Assembly: GCA_964446585.1 (NCBI GenBank)
Contig: CAYUPI010000005.1
Coordinates: 62,001 to 126,000 of the forward strand
Length of the DNA stretch: 64,000 nt
Direction of reading: 5' to 3'
From: CAYUPI01 sp964446585
GTDB lineage: Bacteria > Verrucomicrobiota > Verrucomicrobiia > Limisphaerales > UBA8199
The first letter of the stretch is position 1. Each line of letters begins with the position of its first letter. This document shows, piece by piece, positions 8,440-16,112 of this stretch. The position numbers and the translations under genes are program-made. The notes beneath the pieces were generated by a model. That model was given only the letters and a program-made list of their open reading frames with translations. It ran no database searches and was not told where the DNA came from.

Positions 8440-9777
8440 GTGAAGGCCATAGGAAAGGACGAGCCAACTCGACCAGCGATAGTGACGTCGGCAACGACGC
8501 CTCCGCAAGCTGGAGCAGCCCAAGACCCTTGGTGGTGGGTAGAACCTTCGATATGGACCCAACGCATGCTGACACGGCTCGAACAAAGCGGGCCGACAAC
8601 CGTATGGTTCCGACTCTGGGACAAGGTGCTGGAGCAGTGCAATCTGCAAGCCGCCTACTGGGCGGTTTGGCGCAACAACGGTGCTGCCGGAGTCGATGGC
8701 CAAACCGTCGAACAGTTCAACACGCAGGAACAAGAGCACTTGGCCAAGCTGCGTGAGGAACTGCGAAGCAAACAGTACCGTCGTCAACCGGCGCGACGAG
8801 TCTGGATACCAAAACCCGGCACGACCGAGAAACGCCCGTTGGGAATACCGGCGGTGCGCGACCGGACGGTGGAAGCGGCGATCAAGCACGTGCTCGAACC
8901 AATATTCGAGCGCGACTTTGCCCCGCACAGCTATGGGTTTCGGCCCGGACGTGGCTGCCGGGAAGCGGTGGCACGAGTCGAAGAACTCCTCAAAGCCCAA
9001 GGCCACTGGTGTGTGGACCTGGATTTCAAGAGCTACTTCGATACCATTCCGCACGAACGGCTCAAGAACCTGGTACAACAGCGCGTAGTGGACGGCAGCG
9101 TCCTGGCGTTGCTGGACCAGTGCCTGAAGGCCGGGGTGTTGGAAGAATGCAAAGACTGGCAGCCGACCGAGCGGGGCACTCCGCAAGGGGCGGTCATCAG
9201 TCCGCTGCTGGCAAACCTCTACCTTAACTCCCTGGATCATGAAATGGCTCGGCGTGGTTGGGAGATGGTGCGCTATGCGGACGACCTGGTGGTGCTGTGC
9301 CGAACAAAAGAAGAAGCTGAACAAGCGTTGAGCTACCTGCACCAATGGGCAGCGGAAGCCGGTCTGACCGTGCATCCGACCAAAACGCGCATTGTTGATG
9401 CGCGAAGCGAAGGCTTCGACTTTCTGGGATGGCATTTTCGCGGAGGTAAGAAATGGCCACGACAAAAGAGCCTCCAGAAGCTCAAGGAAAAGCTGCGACC
9501 GCTGACGCGACGCACCAATGGGCGAAGCCTGGGTGAAATCATCGCCAAGGCCAATCCCATCCTGCGCGGCTGGTATGGCTACTTCCAAAGCAGTTACTAC
9601 TCGGGTCTGCGCGAGCCGGATGGATGGCTGCGCCGACGCCTGCGAGCGATGCTGCGCAAAAGACACAAGCGCTCTGGATTCGGACGGACCAAAGCCGATC
9701 ATCAAAAATGGCCGAACCGATGGTTCGCGGTGCAAGGGTTGTTTAGTTTGGAACACGGCTCTTGTGCTTATGATTAG
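8440..9777 (+). CDS. ltrA: Group II intron reverse transcriptase/maturase
   Basis: Intron-encoded protein that assists splicing and retrohoming of the surrounding intron. The 445 residues begin at GTG 8440, preceded by AGGAAGG. The reverse transcriptase blocks are in order: NNGAAGVDGQTVEQF, GIPAVRDRTVEAAI, HSYGFRPGRGCREAV, DLDFKSYFDTIPHERL, GTPQGAVISPLLANLYL and the catalytic YADD (VRYADDLVVLC). A maturase (X) domain follows (ILRGWYGYFQ). The protein ends soon after RWFAVQGLFSLEHGS, with no C-terminal HNH nuclease. The frame is complete and all catalytic aspartates are present, so the intron may still be mobile. Confidence 0.96.
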   Translation: MKAIGKDEPTRPAIVTSATTPPQAGAAQDPWWWVEPSIWTQRMLTRLEQSGPTTVWFRLWDKVLEQCNLQAAYWAVWRNNGAAGVDGQTVEQFNTQEQEHLAKLREELRSKQYRRQPARRVWIPKPGTTEKRPLGIPAVRDRTVEAAIKHVLEPIFERDFAPHSYGFRPGRGCREAVARVEELLKAQGHWCVDLDFKSYFDTIPHERLKNLVQQRVVDGSVLALLDQCLKAGVLEECKDWQPTERGTPQGAVISPLLANLYLNSLDHEMARRGWEMVRYADDLVVLCRTKEEAEQALSYLHQWAAEAGLTVHPTKTRIVDARSEGFDFLGWHFRGGKKWPRQKSLQKLKEKLRPLTRRTNGRSLGEIIAKANPILRGWYGYFQSSYYSGLREPDGWLRRRLRAMLRKRHKRSGFGRTKADHQKWPNRWFAVQGLFSLEHGSCAYD

Positions 9778-9802
9778 TCTCACTGAGAAACCACTGACCA
9801 GA

Positions 9803-9876
9803 GAGCCGGATGCGGGAAATCCGCCTGTCCGGTTCGGAGGGAGGGGTGGCACTAAACACGCCATCCCTACCCCTAT
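9803..9876 (+). ncRNA. Group II intron domains V and VI
   Basis: Domain V is the hairpin at 9803-9835 (starts GAGCCGGATGCGG, ends CCGGTTC) with the AGC triad near its base and a GAAA loop. It is followed by a domain VI stem from about 9838, in which GGGGTGGC pairs with GCCATCCCT around ACTAAACAC, which supplies a candidate branch-point A. These mark the 3' end of the intron. Confidence 0.85.
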
Positions 9877-9918
9877 CGCCTGCACTCGCGCTATCCTTGC
9901 GATTGGATTGTAATTCCG

Positions 9919-10908
9919 ATGGCACCGCCTACTCTGGGCCGTATGAATCACCAGACACGGGTGTACGAGAATGTGTTCGAAATGCTGCCCTGCGAGGAGA
10001 ACCCGACGCCGCTGGTTCGTATCAATCGACTCAACAAAGCGGCCGATTTTCCACTTTACGCCAAGCTGGAATGGATGAATCCGTTCGGGTCGGTGAAAGA
10101 CCGGGCGGCGTGGGAAATGCTGCAGGATTTGGAGGAGCGCGGTGAAATCGGCGGCCAGCGTGGGCTGGTAGAGCCGACTTCAGGCAATACAGGAATCAGT
10201 CTGGCCGCCATGGCCCGGGCGCGAGGCTATCACATGCGTGCCGTGGTGCCGAACAAGGTGCCGCTGGAGAAAAAGATCCTGCTCAAGATCGCGGGGGCGG
10301 ACCTGGACGTGATGTCAGACGAGCTTTGCCCCGCGCCCGGGCTGGGAGACGGCTCGATCAATATGGCCAAAACGCACGCCAAAGCGTCGAGCCACAAGTA
10401 CGCCATGCCGAATCAGTACGAGAATGAGAAGAACGTCGAAGCCCACCTGCGGACAACTGGTCCGGAAATCTGGAAACAGACGGAGGGCAAAATCACACAT
10501 TTGTTCCTCTCGCTGGGCACGTGCGGCACGGTGACGGGCACGAGCAAGTTTTTGCGAAGCAAAAAGCCGGGCGTGAAGGTTGTGGCGGTGCAGCCAACCG
10601 AAGGACACGACGTGCCCGGCCTGCGGAACGTGACGCAACTGGGCGTGTCGAAGCTGTTCGATTCGTCGTTGATCGATGACATCCTGGAGGTGGACTTTCG
10701 CCTGGCCTATACGCGGGCGCTGGAGCTCTGCCAGAATGAAGGCCTGCTGGCCGGACCGAGTTCCGGTTTGATTTTGGAGGGCGCGCTGGAAATTATTGCG
10801 CGTGACAAAACCGGTTTTGGTGTAATGATATTCCCTGACAACATTTTCAAGTACACTTCCAACATGGTCAAACACATCCCTGGCCTCAGCGCCGGGACAA
10901 CTTCCTGA
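9919..10908 (+). CDS. Cysteine synthase-like PLP enzyme
   Basis: Fold-type II PLP-dependent beta-replacement enzyme, 329 residues. It probably makes cysteine from O-acetylserine (or O-phosphoserine) and sulfide. The PLP lysine is in NPFGSVKDR (K60 from the first ATG), the substrate-binding PTSGNTGIS loop is near residue 75, and the glycine-rich LGTCGTVTGTSK motif binds the PLP phosphate. Starts at 9919 (MAPPTLGR) and 9943 (MNHQTRVYE) are both possible; neither has a strong ribosome-binding site. The rhodanese gene that follows within 32 bases supports a role in sulfur metabolism. The group II intron ends about 40 bases upstream and may have replaced its native promoter context. Cystathionine beta-synthase is an alternative. 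Confidence 0.87.
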   Translation: MAPPTLGRMNHQTRVYENVFEMLPCEENPTPLVRINRLNKAADFPLYAKLEWMNPFGSVKDRAAWEMLQDLEERGEIGGQRGLVEPTSGNTGISLAAMARARGYHMRAVVPNKVPLEKKILLKIAGADLDVMSDELCPAPGLGDGSINMAKTHAKASSHKYAMPNQYENEKNVEAHLRTTGPEIWKQTEGKITHLFLSLGTCGTVTGTSKFLRSKKPGVKVVAVQPTEGHDVPGLRNVTQLGVSKLFDSSLIDDILEVDFRLAYTRALELCQNEGLLAGPSSGLILEGALEIIARDKTGFGVMIFPDNIFKYTSNMVKHIPGLSAGTTS

Positions 10909-10939
10909 CGAGGAAAAACAGATAAGAAAGGATCAAAGT

Positions 10940-11785
10940 ATGGCAAGATACGCAAATGCAGAAGTACTGGTGGAGACGGATTGGGTGAACAACAACCTGG
11001 GCAAGCCGGGCATCAAGCTGGTCGAGATTGACGTTGACACCAAGCAATATGACGCGGGGCACATTCCCGGGGCCGCGGGTTTCAACTGGCAAACGCAGCT
11101 TCAAGACCAGGTGCGCCGCGACATCATCAGCAAGGAGGCCTTCGAGAAGCTGGTCGGCGGAGCAGGCATTTCGCCTTCTGACACAGTTATTCTCTACGGT
11201 GACAACAATAACTGGTTTGCCGCTTACGGCTTTTGGCTATTCAAAATCTACGGACACAAGGACGTCCGGCTCATGAATGGCGGCCGGGTGAAATGGCTCA
11301 ATGAAAAGGACAGGCCGCTTACTACGGACGTGCCCCAGCCTGCGCCTGTCGGTTACAAAGCAAGCGCGCCCAATCTGGAATTGCGTGCGATGCTGCCGCA
11401 AGTTTTCGATGCCCAGAAAGGGAACTGGAACCTAGTGGACGTGCGCAGCCCGGATGAATTCACGGGCAAAGTCATCGCTCCACCTGGGATGAGTGAAACG
11501 GCACAGCGCGGCGGGCACATTCCCGGTGCGAAAAGCATTCCCTGGAGCACGGCTGTGAGCCCAGATGGAACGTTCAAATCGGCTGATGAATTGCAGCAAA
11601 TCTATATCCAGCAAAAAAGCGTTGATCCTGGAAAGGACACGATTGCTTACTGCCGCATCGGTGAACGCTCGAGCCACACCTGGTTTGTGCTCAAATATCT
11701 GCTGGGTCTCAAGAATGTGAAGAACTACGACGGGAGTTGGACGGAGTACGGGAATGTGGTGGCGGCGCCGATTGAAAAAGGATAA
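10940..11785 (+). CDS. sseA: Thiosulfate/3-mercaptopyruvate sulfurtransferase (two-domain rhodanese)
   Basis: 281 residues with two rhodanese domains. The N-terminal one is catalytically inactive (DAGHIPGAAGFNW, VILYGDNNNWFAAYGFW). The C-terminal one carries the catalytic cysteine C238 in YCRIGERSSHTW. CRIGER resembles the thiosulfate-type loop more than the mercaptopyruvate CGSGVT loop. It transfers sulfane sulfur to a thiophile acceptor such as cyanide or thioredoxin. The ATG at 10940 is preceded by AAGAAAGGA. It sits directly behind the cysteine-synthase-like gene, probably in one operon. A heptamer repeat tract begins right after its stop. Confidence 0.92.
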   Translation: MARYANAEVLVETDWVNNNLGKPGIKLVEIDVDTKQYDAGHIPGAAGFNWQTQLQDQVRRDIISKEAFEKLVGGAGISPSDTVILYGDNNNWFAAYGFWLFKIYGHKDVRLMNGGRVKWLNEKDRPLTTDVPQPAPVGYKASAPNLELRAMLPQVFDAQKGNWNLVDVRSPDEFTGKVIAPPGMSETAQRGGHIPGAKSIPWSTAVSPDGTFKSADELQQIYIQQKSVDPGKDTIAYCRIGERSSHTWFVLKYLLGLKNVKNYDGSWTEYGNVVAAPIEKG

Positions 11786-11850
11786 TGGAAAATCCCAAGC
11801 TCCAAACACCAAATTCCAGAAAAACTCCAATTCCGAAACCCTAAGAAAGA
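11786..11850. repeat. Degenerate heptamer tract (NNNCCAA type) after the sulfurtransferase
   Basis: Units such as ATCCCAA, GCTCCAA and ACACCAA follow each other directly after the stop codon and fade into AATTCC-type repeats. A reverse-oriented tract with the same 7-base period (TTTGGGN) lies at about 17768-17795. No gene is seen in 11786-12207. Confidence 0.55.
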
Positions 11851-12002
11851 AATCGCCGAGGATTTCCGGGCGACGCGCAATCGTAGTGCGGGCCGGATTA
11901 GTAGCTTCGCATTTCTTGAGTTTGTCGCGCAGGAATTCCAGGCCACAGACTGCCGTTCAAGGTGGCCCTCAGGCGACGTGCGTCAAGCTTCGCGGAGCGT
12001 TT

Positions 12003-12076
12003 GGAGTGCGCCCGGCTTGCCGGCGCTTTCGAAGGGCTGGCAGTGCATGAAAGCGGGAGCAAGCTCCTCGCAATCC
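12003..12076. repeat. Palindrome with paired internal hairpins (family J)
   Basis: The left arm 12003-12030 and the reverse complement of the right arm 12049-12076 share the frame GGANTGCG-4-GCTTGC-4-GCTTTC. The two 4-base blocks differ between the arms, yet within each arm they remain largely complementary to one another (CCCG/CGGC-like and AGGA/TCCC). This suggests selection for the secondary structure of each half. It lies in the 422-base gene-free stretch before the symporter. Confidence 0.7.
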
Positions 12077-12207
12077 ATACGCTTCGCGCACTTCGACCGT
12101 GGCCGCCGCAGGCCGAGGACAATGCGCCTTGTCAACTCGCGGTGACCCGATAAAAAACGTGCGGGCGGAGTTGAGCCCGGCTATGCTGTCGGCACCTGCG
12201 AACCGAC

Positions 12208-13449
12208 ATGATAGCTCTGCTGCGCCGCGTGTCGCTGACTCAATGGATCATCCTCGCGATGATCGCCGGCGTCCTTTTCGGCTGGCAATTCCCTGAAGCG
12301 GCCACGCGCTCGGGCATTGTGTCGGATCTGTTCATCCGGCTCATCAAATGCATCATCGTGCCGTTGATTTTCAGCACGCTGGTTGTGGGCATTGCGGGCC
12401 ACACGGATGATCTAAGGGCAGTAGGACGACTCGCGCTCAAATCCATCATCTATTTCGAGGTCATCACCACACTGGCGCTTTTCATCGGGCTGGCGGCGGT
12501 CAACCTGATTCAACCCGGGGACGGCATTCAGTTGGCGGGGTCCGCTGAGCGTCGCTCCGAGATGGCTGGCAGCGGATTGGGGCTCCGCTCGCTGCTCGAA
12601 CACCTGGCGCCCCAGAGCCTGGCCGATGCGGCGGCGCGCAACGACGTTTTGCAGGTGGTCATTTTCGCGATCATCTTCGGCGTCGCTCTTGGCCGGGTCC
12701 AGGGCCGGCCCCGGCAAACGATGCTCGATCTTTTCGAGGGCGTTTCGGAGGTGATGTTCAAATTCACGGGCATTGTGATGTGGCTGGCGCCGTTCGGAGT
12801 TGGGGCCGCGCTGGCTCACACGGTCGGCCAGAACGGGTTCAAAGTCCTGGCTGGTCTGGGCAAGCTCGTGCTCACGCTCTACGGAGCGCAGGCGTTGTTC
12901 ATTTTGCTCGTGCTCGTTCCCGTGATGTGGGTGGCGCGGATTCCGGTCCGGGCATTTTTCAAAACCGTGAAGGAACCGACGTTGCTGGCGTTTTCGACTG
13001 CCTCATCCGAAGCTGCGCTGCCGGACGCTCTGCAGCGGATGGTGAATTTCGGTGTTCCGCGCCGCATCGCGTCGTTCGTAATGCCGGCCGGCTACTCGCT
13101 TAACCTCGATGGCACAACCCTCTATTTGTCGCTGACTTCGATTTTTGTCGCGCAGGCGGCCGGTATGCACCTTTCACTGGCGCAGCAGTGGCCGATTGTT
13201 TTGACGCTGATGTTGACGAGCAAAGGTGCGGCTGGCGTTCCTCGGGCTGGATTGGTGGTTTTGTCGGGGACCCTGACCACTTTCGGTCTGCCGCTGGAGG
13301 GAGTGGCGGTCGTGCTTGGAGTCGAAGCATTCCTGGATATGGCACGCACCTCGGTGAATCTTTTGGGCAATTGTGTGGCTTCGGTTGTCATGGCGCGGTG
13401 GGAAGGAGTATTAAGACCCGCCATCGCCTCGGCAGCGACAGGGCCCTAG
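12208..13449 (+). CDS. Dicarboxylate/amino acid:cation symporter (DAACS family)
   Basis: 413-residue inner-membrane secondary transporter of the GltP/DctA family. It takes up glutamate, aspartate or C4-dicarboxylates with H+ or Na+. Hydrophobic helices run throughout. The serine-rich re-entrant loop AFSTASSEAALPD is near residue 265, the family motif NLDGTTLYLSLTSIFVAQ is near residue 305, and AGVPRAGLVVL lies in the second hairpin. The ATG is at 12208. The gene downstream is a secreted gamma-glutamyltransferase that would release glutamate from gamma-glutamyl peptides, so a scavenging pair is plausible but inferred. The substrate cannot be decided from sequence alone. Confidence 0.93.
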   Translation: MIALLRRVSLTQWIILAMIAGVLFGWQFPEAATRSGIVSDLFIRLIKCIIVPLIFSTLVVGIAGHTDDLRAVGRLALKSIIYFEVITTLALFIGLAAVNLIQPGDGIQLAGSAERRSEMAGSGLGLRSLLEHLAPQSLADAAARNDVLQVVIFAIIFGVALGRVQGRPRQTMLDLFEGVSEVMFKFTGIVMWLAPFGVGAALAHTVGQNGFKVLAGLGKLVLTLYGAQALFILLVLVPVMWVARIPVRAFFKTVKEPTLLAFSTASSEAALPDALQRMVNFGVPRRIASFVMPAGYSLNLDGTTLYLSLTSIFVAQAAGMHLSLAQQWPIVLTLMLTSKGAAGVPRAGLVVLSGTLTTFGLPLEGVAVVLGVEAFLDMARTSVNLLGNCVASVVMARWEGVLRPAIASAATGP

Positions 13450-13502
13450 CTCGCCGCTGCCGGCCAGAAGTCTAAGTACGCAGAGGGGCGCATTACAGAT
13501 TG

Positions 13503-15194
13503 ATGCTGATGAGATTGCAACGCATGGCGGTCGCATTCGTGGTCGGAGCGCTCCTGACCGTGTACCTGGCGCCGGTTCCGTTGGCTGCGGCCACCTGTGC
13601 TCGCGGCATAGTTGCTTCAGTCCACCTGCTTAGCACCGAAGCCGGACTGAATGTCCTCAAGCAGGGCGGCAACGCCATTGATGCCGCGGTGGCAGTGGCA
13701 CTGACCCTCGGCGTGGTGGACTCGGAGAACTCGGGAATTGGCGGTGGTTGCCTAATGCTGATTCGGCTGGCAAACGGCCAGGTCGTGGCAATCGACGGCC
13801 GGGAAACGGCGCCGGCGGCAGCGAGCCGCGACATGTTCGTGCGCAACGGCCAAGCCAAGACCGAGCTGAGCCAAACCGGCGCGCTGGCCAGCGGCGTACC
13901 GGGAGCGCTAGCGGCTTATGAGTTCGCGGTCCAACATTATGGAAGAAAGAAGCTCAAGGAACTAATCTTGCCAGCGGCCGAGATTGCGGAAAAAGGGTTC
14001 GTGCTGGATGCAGCTTACGCCCAGTGCCTCAAGTCAGTGGCTGAGGAGATGGGCCGCTTCGACGCCTCGCGCGCGGTATTCTTCAGAGACGGCCAGCCGC
14101 TGCTCAAGGACGACATTCTCAAGCAGCCCGACCTGGCGCGTACCTATCGTCGAATAGCGCAGGAGGGGAGCGATTGGTTTTACCGCGGCTTGTTTGCCAG
14201 GGCGACGGCCAAATGGATGGAGCAAAACGGCGGCCTGCTGACCGCGCTCGACTTCGCCAATTATCAGTGCAAGTTGCGGCAGCCGATCATCTCGACTTAT
14301 CGCGGCTATAAACTACTGGGATTTCCACCGCCCAGTTCCGGCGGTCTTCACGTCGCTCAGATATTGAACATTCTGGAAACATTCGATCTAAGAGCACTCG
14401 ACGAGGGGACGCGGTTGCACGTCATCGCCGAAGCCATGAAACTGGCGTTCGCGGACCGGGCGTACTGGCTGGGCGATTCGGACTTCGTGAAGGTACCGAG
14501 CGGATTGGCCGATAAGGGCTATGCCAGAACGCTCGCGGCCCGCATCAACAAGGCTCACGTGACCGAAGTCACCTCGCACGGTATTCCGCCGGACTCCCAG
14601 GTCGATTCCATCAAAAAGCACACGACCCATTTCTGCGTTGCGGATGCGGAAGGAAGCTGGGTGGCCTGCACCGCGACTGTGAACACGAGTTTTGGTTCAA
14701 AGGTAGTCATTCCCAGCACGGGTGTGGTCATGAACAATCAGATGGACGATTTCTCGATCCAACCTGGCGTCACGAACGCCTTCGGTTTGATCGGCGGGGA
14801 TGCAAACGCAGTCGCTCCAGGCAAACGACCGCTTTCCAGTATGAGCCCCACGATTGTCCTTAAAGATGAGCGGCCGATCCTCGCTCTGGGCGCGGCGGGC
14901 GGATCGAAGATCATTTCGCAAGTTGTGCTCGAGTTGGTGGGCATGCTTGATTTGGGGATGTCGCCCCAGCAGGCTCTCAAGCAACCGCGCATACACCACC
15001 AATGGTTTCCGAACCGGTTGATAGTGGAACCCTCACTAGCGCAAGATTTGCAGGACCAATTGCGCCAGCGTGGCCACGTGCTCGAATTCGACTCCGCAAT
15101 GGGCGTGTCTCAGATCGTGGCGCGTGGACGCGAGGATGAGGGGTTCGTCGGCGCTGCGGACCCACGCGCAGGCGGAAGTGCCGCTGGATGGTGA
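13503..15194 (+). CDS. ggt: Gamma-glutamyltransferase (first copy)
   Basis: N-terminal nucleophile hydrolase that cleaves gamma-glutamyl peptides such as glutathione in the periplasm. About 563 residues with a signal-like hydrophobic N-terminus ending PLAAA. The large-subunit motif GGNAIDAAVAVALTLGVV is present. The autoprocessing and catalytic threonine lies in KKHTTHFCVAD (about T374, first of the TT pair). PGKRPLSSMSPTIV and GAAGGSKI form the active-site wall. MNNQMDDFS matches the canonical GGT lid-region sequence. The ATG at 13503 is taken in preference to the TTG one codon before. A second, more divergent GGT lies at 50528-52234. The nearby symporter suggests recovery of released glutamate. 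Confidence 0.93.
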   Translation: MLMRLQRMAVAFVVGALLTVYLAPVPLAAATCARGIVASVHLLSTEAGLNVLKQGGNAIDAAVAVALTLGVVDSENSGIGGGCLMLIRLANGQVVAIDGRETAPAAASRDMFVRNGQAKTELSQTGALASGVPGALAAYEFAVQHYGRKKLKELILPAAEIAEKGFVLDAAYAQCLKSVAEEMGRFDASRAVFFRDGQPLLKDDILKQPDLARTYRRIAQEGSDWFYRGLFARATAKWMEQNGGLLTALDFANYQCKLRQPIISTYRGYKLLGFPPPSSGGLHVAQILNILETFDLRALDEGTRLHVIAEAMKLAFADRAYWLGDSDFVKVPSGLADKGYARTLAARINKAHVTEVTSHGIPPDSQVDSIKKHTTHFCVADAEGSWVACTATVNTSFGSKVVIPSTGVVMNNQMDDFSIQPGVTNAFGLIGGDANAVAPGKRPLSSMSPTIVLKDERPILALGAAGGSKIISQVVLELVGMLDLGMSPQQALKQPRIHHQWFPNRLIVEPSLAQDLQDQLRQRGHVLEFDSAMGVSQIVARGREDEGFVGAADPRAGGSAAGW

Positions 15195-15360
15195 GGGTCT
15201 CGAGAGGATCCATCTTGTCCCCAAAATGTGAGGAGAGGGAGAAAACCATGCGGTGGGTGAGCGACTACGCAGTTGCGGTAGCTTCCCAAAACAAGTTGAC
15301 GGAGCGGCAGCGGATGGCGATGTTAACATGGAGACCTAAATGGCTCTCAGGTGCTGTCTT

Positions 15361-16032
15361 ATGAAAAAACTGATTTTGCAGACCCGAGTGCTCGGCGTTG
15401 CTGGAGCGCTCATGGTTGTACCCGTGGCCTCCACATTTTGTGCGGAGTCCGACTCCGCTGCGGTGACCAACACGCCAGCCAAGTCATCCGTCGCGGCGCC
15501 GGAATCAGCGGTTTCTTCGCAAACGACAGATAGCGCCGGAGCCAAGTTGCCTCAGAGCGTGGGAGAGGTCGTAAAGCTTAGTCGCGCGAAGGTGAGCGAG
15601 GATGTGGTGTTGAGCTACGTGCAGAATTCAGGCGCAGTCTATAGCCTGAGTGCGGACGACATCGTCCGGTTGCGCAACGAAGGTGTTTCTGATCGGGTGA
15701 TTAACGCGATGCTCGACCAGCATGCGAAAGCGGTCGAAACGGCGCAAAAGGCCGCCGCCCCGGCCGCGACTTCTGCGGATGACTCGGCCAGTGGCGCGAC
15801 AGCGCCAGCATCGGAATCGGCGACATCCGCGCCTCCGCCCGTCGTAGAGGCTCCAATGACACCACCGGGCTCTTCAGTTTATTTTCCATATCCCGCCACG
15901 GCCTATTACGCATACCCTCCCGATTACTACGGGCCTTGGTACTATGGCTGCTATGGTGGACCAATTGTTTCTTTCCGATTTGGCTTCTGGGGTGGCCACG
16001 GTGGCCACGGCCACTTGCATGGAGGCCGCTGA
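15361..16032 (+). CDS. Secreted Tyr/His/Gly-rich protein of unknown function
   Basis: About 223 residues from the ATG at 15361 (MKKLILQTRVLGVAG); an ATG at 15340 in frame is also possible. The order is: signal peptide (cleavage near FCAES); a Ser/Ala-rich linker; a short conserved-looking helical block (VGEVVKLSRAKVSEDVVLSYVQNSG ... VSDRVINAMLDQ); a second Ala/Pro/Ser-rich linker; and an aromatic tail (YFPYPATAYYAYPPDYYG). It ends GGHGGHGHLHGGR. The histidine-rich end could bind metal. The helical block resembles those found before low-complexity tails in other verrucomicrobial exported proteins. No enzymatic motif is seen. Confidence 0.75.
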   Translation: MKKLILQTRVLGVAGALMVVPVASTFCAESDSAAVTNTPAKSSVAAPESAVSSQTTDSAGAKLPQSVGEVVKLSRAKVSEDVVLSYVQNSGAVYSLSADDIVRLRNEGVSDRVINAMLDQHAKAVETAQKAAAPAATSADDSASGATAPASESATSAPPPVVEAPMTPPGSSVYFPYPATAYYAYPPDYYGPWYYGCYGGPIVSFRFGFWGGHGGHGHLHGGR

Positions 16033-16112
16033 GGCTTTCGACCGCCGACTGCCCGGTGAGAAAACTCTGGCCGGAGGCCCGGAGGTAACTTAGATCTGGT
16101 TGGCTGGTTCTT

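Larger units (their letters stand above)
7921..9876 (+). mobile_element. Group II intron, probably bacterial class C-like, with intact maturase
   Basis: The 5' end begins GTGCG, the group II consensus GUGYG, at 7921. A 445-residue reverse transcriptase/maturase occupies the expected internal position (8440-9777). Domain V is recognisable at 9803-9835 and a domain VI stem with an unpaired A follows. The 3' end is placed at about 9876 (CCTAT) by analogy with the usual AY ending and is uncertain by a few bases. The intron lies directly downstream of a hairpin and carries no HNH endonuclease domain. Both fit class C introns, which target stem-loops, but the class is inferred. It interrupts no recognisable gene. 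Confidence 0.88.

Noticed and set aside
7750..9951. A 733-codon open frame on the minus strand
   Set aside because: It runs antisense through the group II intron and maturase, has no recognisable domain, and its composition follows the maturase third codon positions.
12003..12076. Intrinsic terminator of the sulfurtransferase gene
   Set aside because: It lies more than 200 bases after the stop, lacks a T-tract, and has the two-hairpin form of a dispersed palindrome.
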